Shown here piece by piece: positions 52,327-59,940 of a stretch of DNA of 64,000 nt. Positions within the stretch are counted from its first letter, which is position 1; the number at the start of each line of letters is the position of its first letter. A program made the translations under genes and the position numbers. The notes below the pieces were generated by a model. It was not told where the DNA came from and made no database searches. It was given only the letters and a program-made list of their open reading frames with translations. The DNA is from Candidatus Berkelbacteria bacterium RIFCSPLOWO2_01_FULL_50_28 (GTDB lineage Bacteria; Patescibacteria; UBA1384; 2-12-FULL-50-11). The stretch is from contig MEZX01000002.1 in assembly GCA_001774395.1 (NCBI GenBank), positions 463,000-526,999 of the forward strand. The letters run 5' to 3'.

Positions 52327-53334
52327 TTACCGTTTCGCCCAAAGGATGGAGCGCAGATATTCATCTAAGTGTTCGACGGCGATTGCCGTACCCTTAACAA
52401 CGCAGAGGCGTGCCTCTTCCGCAACTTGGCACGAAACGCCAGTGACTTTTGTTAGAAGCTGGTCCAAGCCCCGGAGCTCAGCGCCGCCGCCGGTCATAAT
52501 CATTCCCTTGTCCATAATATCGGCCGCCAATTCAGGGGGAGTTTTCTGGAGAACGGCTTTCACGGCGCCAATTATTTCCTGCAATTCGTCCTGCAGGGCG
52601 GCAGCAACATCAGATGAATTAACGATTACCGACTCTGGCAGGCCGGTTACTGAGTTCGAGCCGGACAACTCCATAGTAGAATCTTTCTTGCCAGGCAAGA
52701 CTGTGCCGATCTTAATTTTCATCGCTTCAGCCGTCTGTTCGCCGATAATTAGTGAGTACTTTTTTCGAACGAAACTGATTATGGCCGAGTCCATCTTATT
52801 ACCACCAACGCGAACCGAAGTTGAGGCAACGACATCTCCCAAAGAGATGACCGCTACTTCGGTTGTGCCGCCACCGATGTCAATAATCAAGTGACCTTCA
52901 GGAACCGCAATTGGAACATTTGCCCCTAGGGCGGCGGCAATGGGCTGTTTAATCAAATATGCATTTTTTGCTCCAGCTGCTATGCAGGCATCGGTTACCG
53001 CGCGACGTTCGGTGGAGGTAGCTCCAACTGGAATGGCAATCATAATATCGGGGCGTATCAGTCGTAGCCGTCCCGAAACTCGATTAATAAAGTAGCGCAA
53101 CATCGCTTCGGTAATTTTGAAGCTGGCTATAACGCCATTTTTTAACGGTCGGGCGGCGATAATTGAATCTGGTGTTTTGCCGAGCATCTTTCGGGCTTCT
53201 TCACCAAAGGCCACGATCTTTTCGTCGGCAGCGTTAATTGCGGCGACGGCTGGTTCGTCGATCAGTATCCCCCGTCCTGGTACGTGGATGAGGATATTTG
53301 TGGTCCCAAGATCAATTGCTAAGCGTCTTATCAT
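52327..53334 (-). CDS. mreB: Rod-shape protein MreB
   Basis: Bacterial actin of 335 residues that guides wall growth at the membrane. Phosphate-1 LAIDLGTTNILIH, phosphate-2 LIIDIGGGTTEVAVISLG near 157, and adenosine motif IMTGGGAELRGLD near 280 are intact. MreC/MreD do not follow. A TAGAAT box about 20 bases before the start, divergent from the PEGA-like gene, is a possible promoter. Confidence 0.96.
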   Translation of the reverse strand: MIRRLAIDLGTTNILIHVPGRGILIDEPAVAAINAADEKIVAFGEEARKMLGKTPDSIIAARPLKNGVIASFKITEAMLRYFINRVSGRLRLIRPDIMIAIPVGATSTERRAVTDACIAAGAKNAYLIKQPIAAALGANVPIAVPEGHLIIDIGGGTTEVAVISLGDVVASTSVRVGGNKMDSAIISFVRKKYSLIIGEQTAEAMKIKIGTVLPGKKDSTMELSGSNSVTGLPESVIVNSSDVAAALQDELQEIIGAVKAVLQKTPPELAADIMDKGMIMTGGGAELRGLDQLLTKVTGVSCQVAEEARLCVVKGTAIAVEHLDEYLRSILWAKR

Positions 53335-53425
53335 GGTTGATGTGTCAAAATGATTCTATCCTTCTTCGAGCCGTTATTAAAGGGTTTGCTCTACACAAAG
53401 CGCGGCGTTCGGTTAGAATGACAGT

Positions 53426-54121
53426 ATGCGCGGCACGGACAGGAACACTTTAATCACTATGATGATCGGGCTACTGGGAATCGTAGCGTTTTTTATTCTT
53501 TCGTCAGCCGCGATTGTTTGGGCCAGCGGATTGCGATTCAACCCACAAACTTGGGGGTTTGAAAAAACCGTGCTGGTGGCAATAGAGGGTGACCTCAAAA
53601 GTGTGGCCATTAAAGTAAACAATCAGCTGATTAGCCGTTCGCTGCCGGTGCGTCTGCGCAATCTCCTTCCCGGACGATACGACGTGGAGATTTTTAAGCC
53701 GAAATTCCAGAGTTACCGTCGCGTTTTCCAGCTTAGCGAAAACCAGGTCGGGATTATCCGCGACCCGACCCTGATTGCTAGCTCGCCGCTGACAACCCCT
53801 TATCGACAGCGGATCTCCTATTCGGATGAAGTGAGGTTCGATTCTGGTCTTACGGAAACAAACAACGAACTTCGGGATCAGGGCGTTTTGGTCTCGCGCT
53901 TTTCTTCACCAGTAATTCAAGCGCACCGCTACAACAACGGCTATCTCTACCAGCTGGGCCGCCAGCTACGGCTCGCTTTTCCCGAAGAGGTGCAGGACTT
54001 TTTCGTTTACGACCTGAAGTCTGATCGCTACGCACCGCTCCGAGTTGAAGAGTCGACGTGGCAAATAATTGTCTTGGACGGCAAGCAAACCCAACTAATA
54101 AATCTCACCTTGCCTCGGTAG
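53426..54121 (+). CDS. Membrane-anchored PEGA-like domain protein
   Basis: A 231-residue protein with an N-terminal transmembrane helix (about 10-33) and an extracytoplasmic PEGA-like beta domain: KVNNQLISRSLPVRLRNLLP, then GRYDVEIFKPKFQSYRR. The remaining 120 residues have no known domain. TAGAAT six bases before the ATG implies a leaderless message. Converges on the sortase gene. Confidence 0.7.
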   Translation: MRGTDRNTLITMMIGLLGIVAFFILSSAAIVWASGLRFNPQTWGFEKTVLVAIEGDLKSVAIKVNNQLISRSLPVRLRNLLPGRYDVEIFKPKFQSYRRVFQLSENQVGIIRDPTLIASSPLTTPYRQRISYSDEVRFDSGLTETNNELRDQGVLVSRFSSPVIQAHRYNNGYLYQLGRQLRLAFPEEVQDFFVYDLKSDRYAPLRVEESTWQIIVLDGKQTQLINLTLPR

Positions 54122-54125
54122 AATT

Positions 54126-54848
54126 TTAACGTGGCTTTGGTAAGCCCTTATTGCCAAGATACGGTTCAGTTGTTTGCCTGCCAGTAACTTCACCCCCCGT
54201 TAGGGCGCCAGTGACAACAATCCGTTTCCAAGTTGTGCCAACAGGATAGCAAGAAATTAACGTTACCGTGGCGCGTGGGGTAATATTTAACACCGATAGA
54301 TCGTTAGCCGCGACGACTTTTACCTGTCGCACTGTGTACCGGTAGCGCTCGGTTCCGTAATAGAGCGTTATATTATCGCCTGGTTTTAGTTTGTCGAGCA
54401 GGGCAAATATTGTGTTGTATTTTCCTTTAGCCCAAGGGAAGTTGGACGAGTGGCCGAGAAGAACGACGTTCCCCCTTTGATTTGGCAGGGCCGTTCCTTC
54501 GTACTGAGCCACCCCGTTTTGCAGTGAAGTAAGGATAGCTGAATACGGGGCGCCGTAAACCACGGGGGCTTTAAGTTTTATCTTGTCGATAACGATTGTC
54601 GGAGCGTATTTCTTCGCCACCGGCACAATGGGCTCGACCTTTGCTACTGGCGCGACTGTATCAACCTGATATTTGGCTCGCAACCAAAACGCCGGACCGT
54701 TAATGAGTAGGAAAAAACCAAAATACACCAAGCCGATTACGACAACAACTTTAGCGGCTCGTTGCAGACGAAGTAAGCCACGACTGAAGGCGCTGTGTGG
54801 ACGAAAAATTCGTTTAAGCTCTTCCTCGCCAAAAGTTACTGGTTTCAT
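54126..54848 (-). CDS. Sortase
   Basis: Transpeptidase that anchors proteins to the surface. The 240 residues have an N-terminal transmembrane helix (about 32-55), the catalytic His in VVLLGHSSNFPW near 128, Cys in VTLISCYPVG near 197 and Arg in TWKRIVVTG. The layout, with N-terminal anchor and TLxxC, is closest to class D/E. No sorting-signal substrate was found in this window. Confidence 0.9.
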   Translation of the reverse strand: MKPVTFGEEELKRIFRPHSAFSRGLLRLQRAAKVVVVIGLVYFGFFLLINGPAFWLRAKYQVDTVAPVAKVEPIVPVAKKYAPTIVIDKIKLKAPVVYGAPYSAILTSLQNGVAQYEGTALPNQRGNVVLLGHSSNFPWAKGKYNTIFALLDKLKPGDNITLYYGTERYRYTVRQVKVVAANDLSVLNITPRATVTLISCYPVGTTWKRIVVTGALTGGEVTGRQTTEPYLGNKGLPKPR

Positions 54849-54937
54849 ATGTGCCAGAGGTGGGAGTAGTCGGCCAACGGCCTCCTAATACTCCCTCATT
54901 TATTCAGTCGTAATCGATCTGGTTCGTTAGCCATTTG

Positions 54938-55020
54938 TGGGCAAGGTGGGAGTCGAACCCACATGAGCTTGCGCTCATAGCATTTTGAGTGCTACGTGTA
55001 AACCATTCCACCACTTGCCC
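54938..55020 (-). tRNA. tRNA-Leu (anticodon CAA)
   Basis: 83 bases. GGGCAAG pairs with CTTGCCC ends; anticodon stem TAGCA / TGCTA with loop CTCAAAA gives CAA. A long variable arm (TGAGC-GCAA-GCTCA) is typical of leucine tRNA. GGTTCGACTCC forms the T arm. CCA is not encoded. Confidence 0.96.
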
Positions 55021-55063
55021 ATAAGCACACTAATTATAGGTTTTTTGAGTTGAAAAATCGAGG

Positions 55064-55666
55064 CTAACGAACTCGAGCGACGCCCTCGCGGATAATCTGT
55101 TTTTTGCCGTCACGAATGTCAATCACGGCCGATGGCGGATACTGCGGTAGACGTCCGGCGTCCAGCATGACGTCTGGCTGATAGATCTGCCCGTCAAACT
55201 GTCGGTGGATGTCTTCCAAAGAATAACTTGGATCAAGACCACCACGATTAGCGCTGGTGGCGGTGTACGGACTGTTTAGGAGGTTTGATAGGCTACGAGT
55301 TAGAACACTGTTGGGAATGCGTACACCAAGCGATGGACTGTCGAGCGGATACTCTGCCTTGGCGTGAAGGATGAATGTGAACGGTCCGGGAAGGTTTCGT
55401 TCAAGCGTTCGTTGTTCTTTGGGTCCAATTTCACCCCATTCCTTTATCTGTGCCATGTCTCGAAAGATACAGCTAATTTGTTTATCGAACGGGCGCTGCT
55501 TTATTTTGTAGAGTCTCACGACGGCCTCGGTATTGGCCGCGTTTGTCGCCAGGCCATAGCAAGAGTCACTGGGGAAAACGACAACTGCGCCAGCGGCGGT
55601 CATTCGAGCAGCATATTCAAGCGTGGCTTGGTCGGGATTCTGAATGTCGATCGGCAGTACTTTCAT
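55064..55666 (-). CDS. tsaC: Threonylcarbamoyl-AMP synthase (Sua5/YrdC/TsaC)
   Basis: First step of t6A formation at position 37 of ANN-decoding tRNAs. The 200-residue YrdC domain shows VVVFPSDSCYGLATNA near 27, IKQRPFDKQISCIF, GPFTFILHA and SPSLGVRIPN, then TATSANRGG. No C-terminal Sua5 domain. The start at 55666 (MKVLPIDIQNPD) fits the family; ATGs at 55720 and 55732 are possible. Confidence 0.92.
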   Translation of the reverse strand: MKVLPIDIQNPDQATLEYAARMTAAGAVVVFPSDSCYGLATNAANTEAVVRLYKIKQRPFDKQISCIFRDMAQIKEWGEIGPKEQRTLERNLPGPFTFILHAKAEYPLDSPSLGVRIPNSVLTRSLSNLLNSPYTATSANRGGLDPSYSLEDIHRQFDGQIYQPDVMLDAGRLPQYPPSAVIDIRDGKKQIIREGVARVR

Positions 55667-55853
55667 CGCTTCGCGAAGAAAACTCCTACGCTTCGTTTCG
55701 TCGTTAGCATTTGTCGCCATCTTACTCTTCAAAGCCAGATTTGTTAAGATATGAACAACAGTTAGCAGTCAGCTAACGGCTATCAGCTTTCGGCTTCCGG
55801 CTAAAAAGGAGCTGCAAGCCGCTTGCCGTCAAGCTGTTTGCTGGTTTATTTAA

Positions 55854-55925
55854 GGGCCGGTAGTTCATCGGTAGAACGCCTCATTCGCATTGAGGAAGTA
55901 GTGGGTTCAATTCCCATCCGGTCCA
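55854..55925 (+). tRNA. tRNA-Ala (anticodon CGC)
   Basis: 72 bases. The acceptor GGGCCGG pairs with CCGGTCC and includes the G3-U70 pair that identifies alanine tRNA. Anticodon stem CCTCA / TGAGG, loop TTCGCAT, anticodon CGC. No encoded CCA. Confidence 0.96.
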
Positions 55926-55974
55926 CTGATTACATTTCGACCGTTCTCTGCGAAAACGTGATATATTATTACTC

Positions 55975-56388
55975 ATGGATTTTGACTACACCACCACATC
56001 ATCAAAGGATTTTGACCAGGCGGTTCAAGCGGTGCAAGATGAGGTTGTCAAAGCCGGGATGCGAGTCCTACATATTCACGATGTCCAGGAAACTCTTGGC
56101 AATAAAGGTTTTAAGAGAGAGCCGTTCAAAATCATTGAGTTTTGTAACGCCAAAGATGCTTACGATTTCTTGAAGATTGATATTAAAATTGGCCTCTGTT
56201 TGCCCTGCAAAATAAATGTCTATATTAAAGACGGCCCCGCCTCCGCCGAGGCTTCAGCGGGCAAGCAGACATTCATTTCGGCTATGCGTCCAATTATCCT
56301 GCCGCAGTTCTTTCCTGATGCCGACTTTGGCGAAAGACCAAAGGAAATAGATCAAATTATTCAAGGAATTGTTAACAACGCCAAGTAG
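55975..56388 (+). CDS. DUF302-domain protein with in-frame repeat insertion
   Basis: A 137-residue DUF302 protein: FDQAVQAVQDEVVKAGMRVL near residue 14, LHIHDVQETLGNKGF, ACNPAYAH-like region replaced by FCNAKDAYDFLKID, and LPCKINVYI. Residues about 88-97 (PASAEASAGK) are encoded by a GC-rich palindrome, GCCTC-CGCC-GAGGC, absent from relatives. The message may be leaderless, since TATATT precedes the ATG by about ten bases. Role unknown; relatives may bind small metabolites. Confidence 0.8.
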   Translation: MDFDYTTTSSKDFDQAVQAVQDEVVKAGMRVLHIHDVQETLGNKGFKREPFKIIEFCNAKDAYDFLKIDIKIGLCLPCKINVYIKDGPASAEASAGKQTFISAMRPIILPQFFPDADFGERPKEIDQIIQGIVNNAK

Positions 56389-56494
56389 CGGCCAGTTCTC
56401 GTGCCTTGCGATCGAGCAAGTGGGTTATTCATTTCATAATTACCTTCTCAAATCCACCCTCCCGTAGTTTCGATGCGTTGTTTGTTCCTTCTCC

Positions 56495-56523
56495 TTGAAT
56501 CATCAAATTAATTTCGATATAAA
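56495..56523 (+). promoter_or_regulatory. Promoter of the TrpF-like gene
   Basis: TTGAAT (56495-56500) and TATAAA (56518-56523), 17 bases apart. Confidence 0.7.
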
Positions 56524-56558
56524 ACACTTAGTAAAGTGAACCTTCAGGAGAGTAGAGA

Positions 56559-57326
56559 ATGAATCCGTACATTGGTATTACCGACTTCACGACTATCGGT
56601 CAGGTTAGGGAGATGATCAAACTGTTCAGATCGAATCAGCTGAGCGGTTTGAATCGGATGCTCCACGTTGGTGTGATGATGAGCTACAAGACACTCCACG
56701 GTATCCCAAGCAAGTGGCAAGCTGCTTTTCCCGCCAAGGAGAATATCGCCGCCATCTTTGGCCCGTCAATGGCCTATAACTGCCTGCACTACGCGGACTA
56801 CGACAACAATCCCGATCTCTGGAAAAGCCTGGACAAGGCAATCTCCTTCGGGGGCTTGTACATCGACGCGCTGCAACTCGACATGGTCTGGCCCGATCCC
56901 GGACAGGTCGCGAACGGTGTTGATCTGTGCCGCAAGCCCATCGAAGTCATTCTCCAGATCGGCAAGAACGCTCTGGATGAAGTGGACAATGACCCGCGCG
57001 CAGTGGTCGGGAAACTGGCCGATTACGAAGGCGTGATTCATCGCGTCCTGCTGGACAAATCCATGGGAAAAGGTCTTGGCATGGATGCCGGTGCTCTCAT
57101 CCCATTTGCTCGAGCGATAAGAGAAAGATTTCCGACACTCGGCATCGGAGCCGCGGGCGGGCTTGGACCGGAAACGATTCACCTGGTCGAGCCGCTCGTT
57201 CGAGAGTTCCCCGACTTGAGTATTGACGCTCAGGGGAGACTCCGCCCAAGTGGGAATGCTCTCGATCCGATCGACTGGAAGATGGCTGGGACCTATCTCA
57301 CCAAGGCTCAACAGATCTTCGCCTGA
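56559..57326 (+). CDS. TIM-barrel protein related to phosphoribosylanthranilate isomerase
   Basis: A 255-residue protein with TrpF-like barrel landmarks: GITDFTTIGQV at the N-terminus, LQLDMVWPDP near 107, EVILQIGKNAL near 132, VLLDKSMGKGLGMDA near 170 and GIGAAGGLGPETI near 204 at the phosphate-binding site. The catalytic Cys of TrpF is not obvious. No other tryptophan gene is adjacent. It may act on a different phosphorylated sugar. Strong SD (CAGGAG), promoter and terminator mark it as a single-gene unit. Confidence 0.7.
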   Translation: MNPYIGITDFTTIGQVREMIKLFRSNQLSGLNRMLHVGVMMSYKTLHGIPSKWQAAFPAKENIAAIFGPSMAYNCLHYADYDNNPDLWKSLDKAISFGGLYIDALQLDMVWPDPGQVANGVDLCRKPIEVILQIGKNALDEVDNDPRAVVGKLADYEGVIHRVLLDKSMGKGLGMDAGALIPFARAIRERFPTLGIGAAGGLGPETIHLVEPLVREFPDLSIDAQGRLRPSGNALDPIDWKMAGTYLTKAQQIFA

Positions 57327-57343
57327 CGAGCCGCGAGTCCACC

Positions 57344-57374
57344 GCCCTACTTCTGCGGGAGTAGGGCCCTTTTC
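57344..57374 (+). terminator. Terminator of the TrpF-like gene
   Basis: GCCCTACT and AGTAGGGC pair around TCTGCGGG, followed by CCTTTTC. Confidence 0.8.
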
Positions 57375-57450
57375 TTGCAAGACTTACTGCTTCTTGCTAT
57401 TCCACATTTATCTTTCTATTGAAAATCCCCTCTCCGGTGAGCGAGAGGGG

Positions 57451-58467
57451 TTAGATTCGGGGGTTATCCGCGCGGGCTTTCCCGTAGACGCCTCGGAGCT
57501 GGGGAGGCATCTGCGCCTCAACCTGAAGGGCGTACCCTTTGATACCTTGATACAGTGCATCGTTATGCGCCTTACCGGCGCAGTGAAGGGCCATTCGCAG
57601 ATGGCGAAGCTTCTTACGCGGGATGTACAGATCACCATCAATGATATGTACCCCGGGAAACCGGAGCGGTACGCCGTTGCGGTTTCCGTTACGAATCGCG
57701 ACAGTTTTTCGTTCGTTCACCTTAAAGCCGCTTTTCTCTATGATCCGCCGAATCGCTGAATAAACCGGTCTGTCAACTTCATCATTTTCCCAAGAGAAAA
57801 CAATGTTATCGACAAACCGTGTCACCACGCCACCGACGTTAGAGGCAAGATGCTCCAATCGGGCATCCATCCTTTGGCAGGCGAAGTTGAACAAGGCCGG
57901 AGAAGTTGGGGCTCCTTGAGGAAGCACTAACTTATAGTGAGGAAGTACCTCCTTATAGTCAGAATATATATCCACTAAATCACTGACGATTTCTAGAACA
58001 GCCAACTCCATCGGCAAGATATCCCATGGTTGCTTCCTCTGGCTGCACCATCTTTCGATAACCTCACCATTCGACGTCGTGTAATGGTGGTGGTAAGTCT
58101 GGATAAAACTACGGGTGAAGCTGGCTTGGTTGTAGGCATCTTTCAGGTCGAATCCAACCATGGAGCGAGCTTTACGATGCGGGAAAGCGTTTGACTCGAT
58201 ACCTCGCCCCGCCACACAACCGTGGGCAATGGGCGAGACGGGAAGACAGCTGAAGTATCTTTTCAGGATGGCTTGTTGGATTGTCACCAGCGGTTCATGG
58301 GGGACGTGGATGATTCGTGTTCCACCCCCGCTCTTTGGTTGAGCGTAAGAGCCGTAAAACGCAGCGGCTCCGTATTCTAGCACCAAGAACAGCTGGTCAG
58401 GAGGCAGGTCGAGACGTCGCGCCAGCTTGCGGCCGGCGGCGTATTGGCGACCGGTCAAAGTAGGCAT
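57451..58467 (-). CDS. Retron-type reverse transcriptase with FVDN catalytic motif
   Basis: A 338-residue reverse transcriptase. Retron-type NAxxH motif (NAFPH) near residue 93, motif A MVGFDLKDAYNQ near 103, motif B LPQGAPTSPALFNFA near 193, and at motif C TRFVDNIVFSW near 228, where the usual YADD has become FVDN. The VTG motif of retrons reads FPG before a YIPRKKLRHLR block. A strong SD (AAGGAG) precedes the ATG. A structured 280-base leader lies directly upstream, as expected of a retron. No effector gene is adjacent. The loss of the second catalytic Asp makes DNA synthesis uncertain. Confidence 0.85.
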   Translation of the reverse strand: MPTLTGRQYAAGRKLARRLDLPPDQLFLVLEYGAAAFYGSYAQPKSGGGTRIIHVPHEPLVTIQQAILKRYFSCLPVSPIAHGCVAGRGIESNAFPHRKARSMVGFDLKDAYNQASFTRSFIQTYHHHYTTSNGEVIERWCSQRKQPWDILPMELAVLEIVSDLVDIYSDYKEVLPHYKLVLPQGAPTSPALFNFACQRMDARLEHLASNVGGVVTRFVDNIVFSWENDEVDRPVYSAIRRIIEKSGFKVNERKTVAIRNGNRNGVPLRFPGVHIIDGDLYIPRKKLRHLRMALHCAGKAHNDALYQGIKGYALQVEAQMPPQLRGVYGKARADNPRI

Positions 58468-58469
58468 AG

Positions 58470-58745
58470 TGCGTCTCCTTGATTTGTTAAGGTGGGGGCC
58501 ACTCGACCCCCGGACTGGCTACTCGGCTTCAAGCGAGTCGGCAGGACCGCCGCGCGCAATGACATGTACTGTTCTCTCGTCAGACTTCTGACAAGCGAGG
58601 CGCGTGTGAAGGCTACTTATCACGTTTAGCTCGGCTTTCTTCTGAGGCCAAACATTACGCGTGACAGTAATTCCTTAACCGTTTGCCTATATCTAGCCAG
58701 GCTACCAGCAAACTACCAGAGGAAAGATTAATTATCAATATATTA
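58470..58745 (-). ncRNA. Candidate retron-like ncRNA (msr-msd) or structured leader of the reverse transcriptase
   Basis: The 340 bases before the reverse transcriptase lack a gene and are dense in stems: GTTTGC / GCAAAC, ATTAC / GTAAT, CGTG / CACG, a nested CGCGC ... CTCG-GTCAG / CTGAC-CGAG ... GCGCG, ACTCG / CGAGT, and GGGGG / CCCCC. GTTAAGG (minus strand 58679-58673) pairs with CCTTAAC (58492-58486), a possible but short outer repeat enclosing about 190 bases. I could not fix a branching guanosine. Confidence 0.45.
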
Positions 58746-58806
58746 TTGGACAAGTCATTTTCTGGTCCACTTCTCAAATTCGCCCTCTCGTAGTACGCTA
58801 ATATCA

Positions 58807-59835
58807 ATGGCAGAGGGGCAGATTGTTGTAGTAGACGAGGGTAAGATGCTGGAACGAATTCTTGAATTCCCCAGCCAGTTGGAGCAGTCCTGGGCCGATT
58901 TGTGGACGAAAGAGCTCCCCCTGGACCCGACTACGATTCACCAGGTGATAATCTGCGGCATGGGAGGATCTGGCATTGCTGGGGTAATTGCGAAAAGCCT
59001 TTTTCAGGATTCGGCCACGATTCCTATTGCCTTCTGGCATGACTACGGTTTACCGATGTACGCTGGGCCTAACACCCTGGTGCTGGCGGTCAGCGACTCT
59101 GGTGATACGGAAGAAACCTTAGATTCCTTAAGAAAAGCGTTCGAACGAAAATGTCAGATTGTGGTGATTTCTCGCGGCGGCAAAGACAAAGAAGTGGCCC
59201 AGAATAACAACATTCAGTTCGTCGAGGTAAAAATAGATGCCCCTCCCCGAGCGGCTCTTGGTTACCTTTTGGGCTCGGTTCTCGCCGTCTTGACGAAAGC
59301 TAAGCTAATTAATCTTACTGAACAAGCTTACTTTCTGGCTTTAGGAGAGCTGAAGAATGCCATTTCCCAAAAAACTTTTCCCGCCAAGGCGGAAGAGCTA
59401 AGTATTAGTCTGAATAATAAGGTGCCGCTTATTTTAGCATCTGAGCCGTTAAGCGGTGTCGCCAAGAGGTGGCAAAATCAGTTCAACGAAAACTCGAAAA
59501 CATTTGCCGTCTTTCAGGAGCTGCCAGAGGCGTGTCATAACGTGATCCAAGGGTTAGATTTCGCCATTGACGAGAAGATAATCGTGTTGAATCTGGTTTC
59601 AAATTACGGCTTTTCACGCAATGTTGCTCGCGGCAAGATCTTGCAACAACTCTTTTCCACCAAGGAGATTCCGTTTGTACCGCTCACAATACGGTCCGGT
59701 TCGGCGCTGGCCGAGCAGTTCTTGTTCAGCCATTTCGGCGATTTGCTTTCCTACTATCTAGCGGGCGTTAACGGTGTCGATCCAACTCCCGTGGAAGATA
59801 TCGACAAGTTCAAGGAAGGATTAATGAAGTTGTAA
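58807..59835 (+). CDS. Bifunctional phosphoglucose/phosphomannose isomerase (SIS)
   Basis: Interconverts glucose-6-phosphate or mannose-6-phosphate with fructose-6-phosphate. Two SIS halves: VIICGMGGSGIAGVIAK near 48 and VLAVSDSGDTEETLDSL near 92; the second half has LILASEPLSGVAKRWQNQFNE and LPEACHNVIQG near 235. The 342 residues and motif set match the archaeal/CPR bact-PGI_C type, not classical Pgi. Its stop overlaps a truncated enolase copy (TAATG). Confidence 0.93.
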   Translation: MAEGQIVVVDEGKMLERILEFPSQLEQSWADLWTKELPLDPTTIHQVIICGMGGSGIAGVIAKSLFQDSATIPIAFWHDYGLPMYAGPNTLVLAVSDSGDTEETLDSLRKAFERKCQIVVISRGGKDKEVAQNNNIQFVEVKIDAPPRAALGYLLGSVLAVLTKAKLINLTEQAYFLALGELKNAISQKTFPAKAEELSISLNNKVPLILASEPLSGVAKRWQNQFNENSKTFAVFQELPEACHNVIQGLDFAIDEKIIVLNLVSNYGFSRNVARGKILQQLFSTKEIPFVPLTIRSGSALAEQFLFSHFGDLLSYYLAGVNGVDPTPVEDIDKFKEGLMKL

Positions 59836-59939
59836 TGCCAAAGATTTCACGAGTTTGGGGACAGGTGATCCACGATTCCAGGGGCGACGATTTCAAGCAG
59901 CTTTGCTGCGAAGAATTCAGTTGGGTGAGGTTGGACTAA
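59835..59939 (+). pseudogene. Truncated duplicate of the enolase start (34 codons)
   Basis: Bases 59835-59891 repeat the first 57 bases of the true enolase gene with four differences (first 19 codons almost identical), then the frame runs through TTCAAGCAGCTTTGCTGCG and ends at TAA 59937-59939, one base before the enolase ATG. It is a partial tandem duplication. Translation of this frame would run straight up to the enolase start and may couple it. Confidence 0.8.
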
Positions 59940-59940
59940 G

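Noticed and set aside
57451..58467. Diversity-generating retroelement
   Set aside because: The motif B of this enzyme is QGAPTSP, not the SQ type of such elements, and no template/variable repeat pair or variable protein was found nearby.
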